NCBI GenBank assembly: GCA_038025085.1
Contig: CM076141.1
Span: 14,386,001-14,450,000 of the forward strand
Length of the DNA stretch: 64,000 nt
From: Tetragonia tetragonoides
Taxonomy: Eukaryota > Streptophyta > Magnoliopsida > Caryophyllales > Aizoaceae
Reading direction: 5' to 3'
Shown here: piece after piece, positions 13,301 to 28,300 of the stretch
Layout of the letters: the number at the start of each line of letters is the position of its first letter
How positions within the stretch are numbered: position 1 is the stretch's first letter
Program-made: the position numbers and the translations under genes
Notes under the pieces: model-generated
What the model saw: only the letters and a program-made list of their open reading frames with translations
Told to the model about the DNA's origin: nothing
The model's database searches: none

Positions 13301-16300
13301 TCAAAAGCTTGTTTCATCCAGAAAGACATGAGATACGGTAATATTGCAATGCGGAACCAAATCATGACACCACAAAACATAAGCTTCTAGAAATTGTAAT
13401 AATACAACCCTAGTAGGATCATCTTCAAATAAAAAGCCAGATATTTGGATGAGGCAAGATTTTCAATGTATAAAAAATGAATACCTGATTCATATCAATA
13501 GTTTGAATTGCTTCGCCACGAGTAAATATGATTGCATGATTCTGGTTTTCAGGTTTTCCTTCACCAAGTTTCGGGTTTCCAGGTAGCTTGATCGAATATA
13601 TTTCCTGAACGGATAAAAAAAGTACGATGATATCCAGCGAAAACACTTATAAGCTGTGGCAGGAAAAAAAGGGACACCATAACTATTTTGTTACAGAAAT
13701 CAACAAAAAGCTATTTTGACCGCACAAAGACCAACCTCCTAAAAATTGTAATAATGTTAACGCTGATCAACGCCAAGATGATGGAAACACCAAAACAACT
13801 TGCACATATAGGTGATGTCAATGACCAACATAAAAGGGAACAAAAAGAACAACAAAAACCAATGCTCAACTCAGATAGAAGTAACCATCTATTTGGAACC
13901 CTGAAGGACGGATAATATGAGCACCGCATACACCAATTAGAAATCTATACATGAACTCATAAATGACCTGAGAAACATGAATTGAGCAACAACAAACCAT
14001 ATTCCGCTGCCAAAAGGTTAGAAATGCCATCTTGGAAAGACATGGCCACAAGGCATTGATACACAAAAAAAAAGACGATGATTGCAACTAAAGGGAAAAG
14101 AATTCAAAACGACAATGTAACAAAATTCCAAGAACCAAAATGCAAATGGACTTTCTGAAAAATACTTCACTTAGAAGGTTCAAACTATTGTATTTGTCCT
14201 CCCTTTGAGCCAAAGCGGCCGGGGCCTTTAGGGGGGGCATCTCTCACGGATGTTCAGCACCTTTGGAGTGATTTGTAGATAGTTTGTATTTCTCTTGAGG
14301 ACACCTTGTCCTCGTCTCTTTGTACTTTTAAATTTTTTATTAATAAAAGAATTTCTTATCTAGAAAAAAGAAGGTTCAAAATATTACCCCAGCATCTATT
14401 ACACTTTCATTGACAAAATTCTTCAGAAAAGCAACAAAATTTACACAATTAACAGAAAACAGTTCTTTGAAGAGGAGGAAAAGGAGTAAAACATTGTTTC
14501 TATTTTTTCATGCTAAAGCCCCACATTTCACAGCCAAATTTTGACGTAAAGCACATTCATATAGGGATGGTAAAAGAAAATGGCAACACTTGAAAGATGC
14601 ACCATGTATCACCATAGAGCTAAATCCCCCCCCCCCCAAATTAGTGATACTTATGTGAATTTGAACCAGCAAGTTCAATGCTCCACCTGATCTTTTCCGT
14701 GGACATCAGCTTTGACAAGCTTGGAGTAATATTCCCTTGAAACATTCCCATCAGCTCCAGCAGTTTCTTCAAGATGAATAAAAGCAACTCGAAGTGCCTC
14801 ATTCCTGCGAAAACATAATAGTTTTAGTATTACACAGTCCTAAGGAAATCTTACCCATGTGTTATTATCCTGCTACATAATAGCTAATACTATCAGATCA
14901 TTGTTCCTTAGAAGCGGATTTTAAAACGTTACTGACTTCCCGTAGGAGAATTAATCAAAAAGATACACCATTGGATTGGTGAAAAAATCCCACCACCGCA
15001 GAAGACATGAACATAACTTTCTCGAAAAATACGCATGTTCAGCGATCATAATTGTTTGGCAAAATTTTGATTTTACAGTCCAAATAGATTCCATTGGTAA
15101 TGGTGTGCATATTGAGAGGAGTGAGAACATTTACTAACAAAATCCAATATTTACCATTGTTTCAAGGTGCATTTATTGCATTTCCCACTCATCCCAATGT
15201 GCATTTCACTGTTATCAAAGGAATCTAATACAAGTATATGTTTGTGTGAGCCAAAACCGATTATAAACGAGTATCAAATAGTCTTTCTTTTTTTTAAACA
15301 TAACATGGGTGCCCGGGTTTCCTCCCACTAATCCTACAGGCCCCCGCAACAGTAAACTAGTCATTCTTTTTAGATAGATATGATCTTCTTTCAGATGACA
15401 ATATGGAAAAAATTTCCAACACAAAAACTTTTTTAATGGTATGCCGACAAAAACCCCTTAGTCCCCTACTAGAAGACCCACAATAAAATATTCATGATCT
15501 TTCTGTCATTACTTTCCTCTCTAACTACATACATCCCCTCAGGCTTGGCAGTGTTACACAAACGGTACGGCACAGCTATACGCACCTAAACTGATAATCG
15601 ACATACAAGCCAGATATTTTGCACTTGTCAAGAATCAAAATACACATGGCACAGCAAGCTATACGCACCTATGTATATAATATTAATAATTATACCTCTG
15701 CAACAATAAATTAATATCAGTAGCCTCCGGAGCTTTCCTCTGCTTTTGTTGTCCATAAATTTGGCATGAGACAACATACGTAAACTTGAGATCTGCCTGT
15801 GCCCGTGCCTCACTAGATAACTCAAACCCTGGACTCGTCGTTGGATTCCCTTGAGAATAGTTTTCTTCCTCTGCCAAAAACCAAATGCCAGTAAGTATAT
15901 TTATGCATTTTCTTCATAGATACCTACCAAGATATGCAACAAAATACCTATTATTCCTCTTTTTTCCAGGAAACTCTGAAGCATCAAGGCTCTTCTGTAG
16001 TACATCATACCACGCACTGCAGTTCAGGCAATTGAGGAAGTTAGCACCATAAAGTACAAGTTGCCCACCTAATCCACTTAAAAATTTGACATCCTCCAAC
16101 AAGGTAAGTGTTTCATGCAACATATTTGTTGTACTACCGCCATTATTTTTAATGTCACTAATATGACTTATCTATAATTTTGAAAATAGAACAAAATAAT
16201 TTTAAGACTGTTCACAACGGAGTAAGTATAACTAAAGCTCAACCAAACAAAGGTACTACAAAAGTAGCCAATGAGAAACCAAGACAGGAAGACAACATGC

Positions 16301-19300
16301 TGCCTTGTCGTAAGAAAAGTCTGACCTGTCCTAGCTAACGTTTGACCACGATAAGATACCCAAAACCGCAGCTCCAAGTTATCACTGGAACTTTCTTCAA
16401 ATTCCATGTCTCCAGCTGACTCACTGTGGTTGATTCGCTCCAAGAAATTTTCCCACTCATCTACAACACGGCAAACAATATTTTCCATAAGTTCTGTAGC
16501 TTTATCTTAACTTTATTTTAATTTTTTGTTGGGGATAGTGCAGCGGAATTTAAACTAAAAACAAAAGCTTATGGAATCAAGAAAACCTGGAAAAATCTTC
16601 TGCAGGTAGAAAAGTATCGACACCCCATCCTCATTTTCAACTCGTAACTCGCTAGAGCTATAAAGCACTGTCTCGCTGTAGTATGGAGTGAATACACTGG
16701 CATTTTTGGGGGCAGGGGGAGGTCACATTAGCAATAGAAAGGGACAACACCTACCTGATTGTCTTGATAAAGGAAAAAAGCATAACTAGGACTGTACCTG
16801 AAAGGTACCATTTCACACACTGGTTTCGCTGGAGGCATGTCCATAAATAAAGAATTTGTGAAGAACTCCAGCCTCCTCCTGGCTTCCAGATTCTTTGGTA
16901 TGTTTGCTGCCGAATCCTTCACAGTAAGTAGTAAGTGCAGTCTCTTTACTTGCTCCTTCTGGAAAACATATGATCAACATACATGACAAAGGTCATGTTA
17001 CCAACAAAGAAAGTACAAAAGAGCTTGCTACAAAATAATTTAAGATGGAATAACATATGCTTACAATTTCTGGATTGTTTGGCCACTGTATCCTAGAAAA
17101 TAACCGCCCTTCATTTCGAGCTTTGGCTAATATGTTCCATGTATCAATCTGCTCCCTGAAGGATTACAAAACAAACAAGTCAACAGTTAATAACCAATAA
17201 CTACATAAGAAATCTATAACGGCAAATCAGCAGCTAATCAGAAAAGGGGGGGGGGGGATTCAACTTTACCTGAGATCAGTTGACAACAAATCGTGCGTAA
17301 CCACCTCATAGAAGTCGTAGAGAGCTTTTGCAGCCCCTCTAGCAAGTTCAGGAGTTTCATTCCTTATCTGCATTTAAGTGAATTGATGATTTGATGTTAC
17401 TCCAAAAAAGTACAAAAGTACAGTTACAAAGCAACCCTTATTCTGCATATTAGACAGTTTACCAAAAGCCCAGTCAACGCAGTAAATCTTGACTGCACCA
17501 GAGGAAGCTTGTGCAAGGACAAGGTAAGAACAAGCGAATTCTCCATTATACTATTATTGATTTCGCGGTATATCCTCTCCACCCTACACAGACCAAGATT
17601 ACAGTTAAAGATGAGACTTCAGATATACCAAATTATTGACTTCAGAACCCTCCATGTCGTTCTTTCTTGACGGGAAAGCACACAAATGTCAATCCATTTT
17701 CTGTTTTATCCCCTTGGCAACTATGATTCATCATTGACAAGAGGAAGGTATGAATTACAAATGTCTACTTTGAGAGAAATCTTACCAACGTCTTCCTTCA
17801 CCATCAACTAATGAGTGTAAGATCTTCTCGATACTATAATAACACTCTTGAACTGCATAAGCCATGTAATCATCTCTACATATTCTGGCCCATAAATCTG
17901 CTTGAGTGTCTTTGCAGTCCAAAGCCAAGTCAATAGCCATTAAGATCTGCAGCGTTAATGACAGAAGTTAAAGAATAGGGTATGACAAGAAAACTAGACA
18001 TAAACAACAAAAGAAAATCTGACAAAGAGACCAAATAGTACCTTACTACTAAGAAGAAAGAGAGGCCACTGTACAAGAGGTAAAGTACCACTGTTGCTGG
18101 GCATAGAGAGCAAGTCTTTCTCTCTGGAAGGAAACATGTCAGTATACTTTTTCTTCTTTGCAAAAAGCACTGAGCCCGAGAACGCCAACATACATAGATA
18201 TCGTATAATTTTCTTACCGGTTGCCGATGAAGTCTTCTTCACGCAAGCTTTTGATGATCTCATTCCAAAAAGGTGAAAACATGGCAGCATATGCCTTGTT
18301 ATTCTCCTGAGATGCCTGTATATGATACCAAAAAAAAGAATTGATACCAAAAACGAACGTTAGCATTTTGCATATCTAGATTGCATTATAAGTCACAAGA
18401 AAGTACTAAAGCTAGTACTTAAACAGATCAAAATAGTAATTAGAAAATGTATACTGAAAACAAATAAAAATAAATTAATCGAAATGATTCATTGCCTATG
18501 TTTGCCTGTTTGACACAGCAATTTGACGAGCTAGTTGCTAGTGATTAGATTTTCGCGGAAAGCTGGACAGCTGGTAGTTGATTATGTAGCTCATTCAATT
18601 AGAAATTTTGGTAAAAACAGTTGCTGAATAGACTAATAACTATAAAAATGACTACATAGGTTATGTTAGTATCAATATGAAAAATTAATTATTTCCTATA
18701 ACAAAAATAAAAAAAGAAGACAAAATTAGAAAAAACAATTAGGGCAAGCAATAAGGCTTTTGAAATACTCTCTACGTTTTAGAAAAACCTTAACATTTAA
18801 TTTTCACGGTCTCTAATGCACTACTTTGACCATAGATATTTGTACTCATATGAGTATTTAAATTTGAAAAAAATATGATTCTCTAAATGTACTATTTGAA
18901 ATTGATCTAACAATAGTATTTTTACATTGTAAATCCTTTATTTTTTTCAAAATCAATGGTCAAAGTTTCTAAACTTTGACCTTCAAAAAATAAATGTTTA
19001 GGTTTTTTTGAAACAGAGGGAGTAGCTCCTAATAAGCTTAGCTTGGTTTGGAACACAGCCATAGAACCCAGATTTGTCAGTCAAGGGTGGAGGAATCATT
19101 AACCAAGTGTATCGTATTTGACTGTAGTCGGCCTATTTTGCAATTGGAAGTCAATGGATTTCCAGGAGTTGCCTTTTGAGGGAGGATATACACGTAGGCT
19201 CCCCTCGCGCTCAGAAGCAAGAGAGAGAAGCTCTGTGCTAAACCTTTCGGGTTTGAAGATAACAAACATGAATAAAACCTCAGCAAAGTGTTCACTTCTT

Positions 19301-22300
19301 TTTGCCAGGAAATCTAACTCTTTGTCGAAGCGTTAAAGCTAACGAATGGAACAAGAGGAAATTATTGGACTTAGCCATTCTTCACTCCTAGAATTCTCTC
19401 AAATGGGGGCCCTCAATGTAATGCTACTCTGTCACAAACACGAGATTTGAGTATTTGACATAGTTGCAGCTGCTAGACTACACCAGGTAAAAAGTCCCTG
19501 AAATATGCTACCACCCTTCTCTCACAGGAGGTTTCTTCTCCCTTTCATGAATAAGGCTACCCTACGCATGCCGTCCACTAAGTTGGGGGCAATATGTATT
19601 CCTAAATCGTAATCACCTTATGCAACAAGGAACTAGCTTCTAAGGAGGGAAAGAATGCTGTTCACGGTATTGCTTTGGGCTCATGCTCCTGGAGTGTTTT
19701 GGGATATACCTCTATCTGACCTCCACCAGGGGTAAATTTTGTTGTGCAGCTTTTCTCAATTCTTGTCCTGAAGACTCCTGGTCCTCCTTGTGAATTCTTT
19801 GTTATCATTGTTCCCATAAATGTTTCTCTATTTGGGTTATGAACAAATATGTTTCTTTTATCAAAAAACTTTAAATCTTAAAAGATCTAAGACATAAGGG
19901 CGGAATATTATCTATTACCAAATTGACTAAGGGGTAGTGGAACTTGAACACACCAAGATGAGCAACTGCACTCCACCTAAGCCCAGATCCGAACATTAAC
20001 ACACCATTCTGATAAATAAAGGAACCCACATAACTACAACCGATTAAACATAGAAAATAACAAGTTGTAAATTTTTCTGCCAACAAGAAACTAAAAACTG
20101 ATGTAAACCTACCTGAGGATTTTGTGGATCAATAGCCATCCTGGAAAAGTACAGCAAAAACGCATGCTCAGTAGGTAATCAGATCAGCGGATGGTAAGCA
20201 TATGGTATATAGTCAGTAAAGATATGTTGCATTTGAATTACGGGAAAAAAAAAAGATTTAAGATAGCTAAGAACCAGTTAAAAATGATGGAAAATAAGAA
20301 ATTTCCTAAAAATGAAACCAAGAGAAGACATGTAAATACCACCCAAAATGAAAGCTAGTGACAGTCACCAAATTTTTTAAATAAGAGAAGATTTTATTAA
20401 TCAAATGGTGAAAGAATACAATAGAAGAGGATAAGGTATCCTCAAAGAACAAGAACAAAATATTTACAAGTCACGCCAATGGCGTTGAATAACCGTAAGT
20501 GGCATACCCTTAAAGACTCCAGCCGCCTTAGCCCAAAGGGAGGCCAAATAAACTATATGTTCCCAAACCAAATCAATATTCGTCCCCGCATCAGAGAACA
20601 CCCACAAGCTATGATGCTTGGACTCGGGTACGGGTGTCGGAATCGGGTATGGATCCAAGAGTCAGACATGTGAAAAACTTAAATTGAAGATACGGGGACA
20701 CGTTTTAGGAGTGTCCAAGTTTAGGATATGGACACGGGGACATGGTCAATTCTTTTACAGACTGTAAATAGATATAAGTAAAAAAAAGTTTTTAATGGTG
20801 AAACATAACGTATGTAACCTTTTTAAATGTAAAAGAAAGACACCTCGTTAAAAGAGACAGATGGCCTTCGGAGATGGTAAAAGTCAATAAGTTTCCTGAC
20901 AGACAGCTGTAACTAGTAATAAATATTAACAGGTAACTAGGCAAGTGGATTGAGAGAGAGAGAGAGTCCAGATAAAATCGAGTAACAAAAGCTGAAGAAA
21001 TCGACAGCTGTAAACACGGTAGGTAAGACTCCTATTTAACTTTCCTCTTTCCACTGGAAGAGAGAAAATGCTCGAGGAAAATGAAGATGGAGATTGGAGA
21101 ACAGATAAGATAGATCCAACTAACAGAGACCTGAAGTTTCATCCCTTCTCCCACTTTCCATAATTTTTTCTTTATTGAATTCCTGTTACCCAAAGCCGTT
21201 CTCAGTCAGCCGTTCCACAAATTTCATGGCGAGTCGGATCCATATCCCGTGTCCGTAACCGTGTCGTGTCGTGTCGACACGGGTATGGCAGGGGAAGTTG
21301 CCGAGTCCGAGCACCATAGCCCTCAAGTTCCTCTCTAGCCAATTGCACCAGAGAATAGCCAAACAAGCACACCGCCGGAAAACCACAACTGAAGGAAATG
21401 ACCCACTATAGCAGGGCACAAAAATGGCTCCCCACACAACAGCCTACCCATAAGGACTTGGCAAAAGTACACATCACAAACAAAAGCAAACAATTTTCTC
21501 CATCCTGACAACACACTACACACATACCCGGAAGAAGACACCAGCTCGGCCTCCGCCATTGCACCATATCATAAGTGCTCAACTTGCCAAGCACCAAAGT
21601 CCACACAAAAGCACATACCTTCAGAGGAACCTTAGACTTCCAAATATAAGTGGATAAGGGAAAGTGTGGATACATACTGTGAGGGAAGGCTAAGATGATG
21701 GAGGAAGGATTTGCAAGAGAAAACTCCAGAGGAGTCCCCAATCCAAGTCCGAGAATCGTCCCTAGGGACGAGGAGAGTAGTGTGGAGGACACCTAGGAGA
21801 AAAACGAGTTCCTCCATCTCTCTATAACGTAGTGGTCGGAGTAAGTGTAAGTCCCAGGAACCACCAGAATAAAAATAGCCACTGGCGCCCCATGAAGAGT
21901 GGACAAACGATAAACCAGCAGAAATGTGGAAGAGAAAGGGAGTCCACCTTTCCTCACATCCTCCCAGAAATGGACCCGGAGACCATTACCCACATTGTAT
22001 CTGACCAAGGGAAAGAAGAAAGATGGTACCTGAGAAACGAACTTCCAAGGGCAAGCATGGGAGACAGTGGAGCCGGCAAGCGCGTCCCGTCCATTGTGTT
22101 GTACGCCGTACTTGCTCCTGATAACTCGGTGCCATAAGGAGTCGGAGTCCAGGGGAAAATGCCACAACTACTTACCCACTAACGAAATGTTCTTGGACAC
22201 CAACCTACCAAAACCCAAGCCCCCCTCTGTCTTAGTAACAGTCACCAAATTACTAATCCCTATTTCAATAATGGCCATTATTACTTCTAAAAGAAGATCA

Positions 22301-25300
22301 AGAAGTGGAAATAAGCCCTTATGCCAAGACTCATTAGCACATTCTCTTGGATTCGGGCTTCTAAGGCGAGGCCGCAAAATCAAAGATGGTTTCCGTAACA
22401 TGACTTGTAATTCTCAAATTTTGCACATGCTTAAAATTCTCTTAGAATATGCTTTATTTAAATGAAACATTATTGACGTGGTTGGTACTTGGTTCACCAG
22501 CTTTCACTTTTCCCACCAGGAAAAAAAAAGAAACCAATAAAAAGGAATCAAAAGTAAGATACACAGCAGAGATAAGAAAGTTTATAAGATAAGAAGAAAG
22601 ATTATAATGACAATAAATTATCAAAAAAAAAAGTTTATAATAACAATAAAAAGAAACCAATAGAAAGGAATCAAAACTCAGATATCAAAAGTACCTTTTA
22701 CCATTTTAAGATAAGAAGAAAGTTTATAGTAACAATAAAAAGAAATTATAGGGAAGAGAACAGGGTGTTCCTCTACAAAGTAGCTTATTACAAATCAACA
22801 CAAATTCACTGGACCTCTGAACTAAAGTAGCTTCCAAAGGCCCCAGCAGCCTCAGACAATAAAAAAGCAAAAAAGATGCTCTATCCAAAGCATGTCAAAA
22901 GAGATAGATATGCCATTTCAAAACCGTGCATTCATCTCCAACCAAATAAATCAAAGACCAAAGTACTGTGAAAAGAGGATGATGCCACAAAGGTTTTCTC
23001 CCCTCCCCCTTCCCAAAGCCACAAACGGATCTGTTAACGAACATATACACCCATCTATATGAAGGTAGTTCCAAACTGGCCAGTTCCTGGACCTCTGAGA
23101 AAAATAGCTCCTAAAGACCCATGATATTTTGGACCACAGAGAAGCTACACACGTGACAGTATCCCAAAGTAACTTAACAGGAATGAAAGACCTCAAAAAT
23201 ACCAGCACCAACCGAATGTACCACAAAATCGCTAAGAACGCATCGTATAACAACATCTTCCCTTCACCCACCTGAAGTCCATAAAACGCTTCTGTGAGAA
23301 CCCAAACGCTGGATTGGCATACCCAAGACTCCCCAGAAACACCACACTCCCAAAAGAGATGTGCTGCCATCTCACTGGGAGCCAAACAAAGAAGACAGAC
23401 ATCTAGTGAAATAGCCCAATTCTGGCCTCCCTCGTTGGACCAAGTTATTTGTGTTTATTCTAGTCAATGCCAAAGTCCACACAACTACCGTGCCTTATGC
23501 GGAACCTTTGTCTTCCAAATGGAATTTGGCAATAGGAAAAGGATGATACAACGTTCCAAACACCTAAGGAAGGACATACAAGAAAATTCCCCCATAGAAT
23601 CACCAATTCATCACCCGGAATCCGCACCAAGCTGAACGATCTCTAAGAAGCCAAGCAATGAGGCAAGCTCTTCTATCTTCTAGTTCTGGGGCATCCTCTG
23701 CAAGTGATGATTCCAGGAGCGAGTAGTGTAGCACAGAACTTTAAACCAAGTCACCATGAAAAATATAAAGTTGAAACAATCGAGGAATCACGCACACAGA
23801 TGCTCCCCAACACACCAAACATCCTCCCGAAACCTAATTCTCGGCCCATTCCCAAACATGAAGTCACTAGGGAAAAGAAGCCAGAAGACACGGGGTGACG
23901 TGGATAATGAACTTCCATGGGCATACATGCAACATGTTAGTTACCAGCTCAAACCATAGTTACTTTGAATGACTTGATGCCACAAAGTGCCTATGTCGTG
24001 AGGAAACCACCAAAGCCACTTAACAAAAAGAGATGTGCTACCAACCAACTGAAGAACAGGATTCAAAGTGGAGCACCAGTAATTGATAGGTACCACAGAA
24101 CGTACCTGTTCATTCTTGGAGATGTCAAATTCTTCACAAAGGCTTCTGGAAAGTTCTCAAAACGTTTATGCACCATTTCAATTGAGCGTATCTGCAATAG
24201 AATGATTTAACTTACATTGAAGGATAAAAAGATTACAAAGTAAAAAATTTCGAATGTACATCAATGTGGGGGATGCGTAAAAATGTAATGTACCCTTCAC
24301 TATTTGCTAAACAAGACTGGTAAAAGAAATTGAGCATCAACCTACTAACTGATTACCTCGCCTAGCCGAGCTCGTGCACCCATCACACCGCCAACAAGGG
24401 CAGATAAAAGTGTATACCATATGTGAATATCCATTAGGTAGATCTGCATTAGTTATCAAGAAGTTACACTCATGGACCAAATATCTAAATACAAAGCAGG
24501 GCAGAAATCTAGTTAGCAGAGATACAAAGTAAATAGAAGGATTTTCCTGCAGATAAGGAACAAAAGAGCCCTTGGAATTCTATTCTCTGTTCCCTTTCTC
24601 TGAGAAGCCAAATCTAGTTCAGCATATAAGGGCAGATCACTTGCATGAAGTTCCTGATGCTTACAAGCAGGCATCTTGTGACATTGGCAAGCCTAGTTCT
24701 AATGATTTATGATTTATAGTACACCTCGTTTCTTTTTGAGGCTACGAAATATTGTATTAAGAGAATACATGTATTAAGAGAAACAGATCAGATTGGGAGG
24801 CCTAGTTTATTCCTTTCTTTTCTCTTTTTTCTTTCTTATAAAAGCAGTATTACTTAGAGCAAAGACAAGATATCCTTTACAAACATAATTTGAAAAAGGC
24901 CTTGTTCCGTTCGACCTTTGAAACAAAATAGCTTTTGAAGGATCCTGCTGCCGATGGTACCATCGGATTAACTATCAAACGAAAACAGCCTCTCTGTTTC
25001 CACAAGCACAAGGCTGGATGAGCTCACAGCCTACTTGATCTTTTGGAGACTGTACATCTTTCTGACTGTCATAACTCTAGAAGATGGGTTGGTGATTCTT
25101 TGGAAGAGCTTTCATTCATGTAAGTCCTTCCTCCAACAACTGGATACGCTAATTTCCCAGTTTCCTGTAGCAGATTGTATTTGGAAGTCTAAGGTGCCTC
25201 AGAAGGCGCGGGCGTTTGTGTGGACCATGGTGTTGGATAGGGTGAGTACTAATTAATATTCCCCAGAGGAGGAGGTCGGGAGTGAATTTGTTGCCAGATA

Positions 25301-28300
25301 TGTGTTTATTGTCGGGCGAGTAGCGAGACGGCTTTACACTTGTTGTTTACATGTGATTTTGCTCGCCACATCTGGGGCGAGACTGTTTGGTTCGTCGGGG
25401 AAGACGTGGCTTTGTCCTTCTAGTGTGATGGAGTTCTTCCAGGGCAGTTCCTGGAGTTTTTAGAGGAAAGGAGTGGAGATTACTTTCGCATAATGCAGTT
25501 TTTGTTACTATTTGGTGCCTTTAGTTAGAAAGGAATGGCCGGGTCTTTATCGGCGTGGTATAGGGTCACTTATCCAGCGTGGTTATGGGCTAGAGCTGCA
25601 GGGGCATTTAGGACTTATTCTATTACTCAGATCCAGCGTAACTGGGCTAAACTGTAGCTAAACTCTTCTTGGAGGACAACTTGTCCTCCTCTATCTTCTT
25701 TTTAAGATAAAAACAATTTTTGGAAGCACTGACATAGTACAAAATGTGAGGGCATGGTGTCCTTGCAATATAGAAGCAAAACTAACTATAAATCAACCCA
25801 AAAACACTGAACATCCATCAGATTATCCCCCGAAAAGCCACTGCCGCTTTGTCCCAAAGAGAGGCCAAATTAACCACCCGATCCCAAGCATAGGCAGCAG
25901 GCTTCCCAGTGCCTTCTAAAAACGGTTGAGTTCCTCTCTAACCATAAACACCAAAAAATAGTCATACAAACCCATCGCCCAAAGCAACTTGCTCTCCTAT
26001 GAGTCTCCTTCCACCTCCCCATATGTACATACAGCATCTGCACAAATTGTCCAACCGTAGCAGGACAAGCAAAATACTCTCCCCGAAACAGCCTATCCCA
26101 CTGCACGAACAAATGCAAACAACTCTCCCTCCCCTGCTGACATTATACACACATATTTGGTAACAAAACCTAGCCAGGTCTCATCCGCTATATTATGTCA
26201 TGGGTGTTCATTTTACCCACTTGTCCTTTATCTAAAACCCAGAATTTCCTCCATCTGCAAGATCTGCAACTATGAAGAGCAAAGATACATGGACATGGGC
26301 ACATGGCTAGGGGATAAAATGGCATGATCAGTGAAAGGACCTGAAGAATCGGTAGCTTTGAGGGAGAGGTAGTGTCAATGAATGAGGATTGGGGAGGGTA
26401 TGGCAACTGTGATATTTTATTATAAGAGAAGAAAAAGGATATAAACTTATGAAAAGGCAATTAAAGCCCAGATGGATATCTTCCGAAAAATATCTAATTA
26501 CCAAGTAGCCCCAATTTCACTAGATGTCACCAAGTAACACCCCTTTAAAAGTACCCGCTATTTTGGCCCGTTGCCAAGCCCAACACAACACCTCAAATGT
26601 TGAGTGGCTGGTAGGCTTACACCGGCTAGTCTTCTTTCATTCTTATTATGTTTCATTCTTATTTGTTGATTAGTCGAAGTCGTCTTAACTTTCATGATTT
26701 TTCCATATATCTGTCCCTTTATAATCAAGAGGCATAGAATCAGAGAAACCCCACCTTCGACCAGCTTGTTGATTCCATAACACGGTGGTTACAGACATGG
26801 TGTGGGCTTGGGTGGATTCTTTCATTACTTTTTGAACGACAACTGATTCCTCTTCACCAAACACTCGCACAAAGAAAGCCATACGTAGGCCAAGTTGTTT
26901 GCTATGATAATGAAGAATAAACCTCATGTCAATAAACATATAAATATCACCACCCCCCTAAACTGCACCACTTTCCTCGTCCAAATATTCAGAGGGTTCT
27001 AAATATCAGCATTTTACAGGTCATTAAATCAACTGCACACTTTTCAATCAAACAAAAGCTATGTCCTCCGAATGAACCTTTGATTGCATACCCAAACCAA
27101 ACTTATTCATCACGACAACCAACTACACCGTAAATGGCTCTAACAAAATTTCAGTCTCCAAAACCACCACCACCCTCCCTACTCATCACAGCCAAAAGTA
27201 AAAGATCAGAATGTCAGTAGAGAACGTGGAAAATAATCGAGCAGTAATAAAGAAATATCCAACTAATGCACATTACAAATCATAATGTACAACCAATTTA
27301 AGAAGTCACACTCAATAACAAAAAACTTATTTCTGCAACATGCAGATATTGGTATCATGAAAATTTGCAGTGAATGAGAAGACAAGTGTAGATAATGAAA
27401 TAGGAACAAGGCAACAACCAGAGATACTAAAACGCACACCACATCAACAAATCTATAAAAGTAAAGTTATTAATGTTTCGATAGCAAATCACATGGCATT
27501 GACCTCCCCCATCCACCGCTGCAAAAACATAATCAAAGACAGAAAGAAAAAGAAAAAAAAATACATAAGGAGTGTGACAAGAAGATTACAGCAACAACAG
27601 GAGCCCACAGACTAGCTACTGTCAGTGCATTATAGTTATCTGCCAAATTCAACACAAGAATACATCAGTAACAACAGTAATACGCAACCGGCCATTAGGA
27701 GAATGAATCAATACTTTGAAAAAAAAGAATGGTTGAACTTACGCTTCGAGACTAAATCATGCCATGAGTACTGAATAGATGGAAGCTTTATAATGATTCT
27801 TGTAGGCTTGACTAAGGGCCTAATCTGCAAAAAACAACAACAAGAAAACAATGATTTCAGCAAAAGAAAACCTTTAAAACAAAAAATAAATCGACAATGA
27901 CTACTTTATATTAAGGTCTGATAACATTTAAGAAGACAATACAAATAACTTCCAAACTAAAGCAATGTGGCTTACCTGGAGAAAGTAAGCAAAAGTAAAT
28001 TTGCATGCAAAGATCACCAACCAATATAGGACATATCTGCAAGAGTTTTAAAAAAGAGAGACATCAGCTTTCTAAATAATGTTTGCGCAAAAGTGTACGT
28101 TATTTGCTCCATAAAGTCTTGAATGGAGTAATAAAACAGAAGGTTCAAGCTTGCCCAAATCAGTATGAAATGTTAGTCTAGCAATGACAAATATTCATTG
28201 ATCCAGAAGGAGAGAGATATTGTCATGCGACGCCTAACATTTACAGTTTTGTCAGATCCAAGTCACTGTGAGCTTTTCACTTGCTTCGTCTAAGTAAAGA

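Noticed and set aside
26685..26939. 84-aa minus-strand ORF as a gene.
   Set aside because: No start context, no family similarity, located in an intron of the callose synthase gene.
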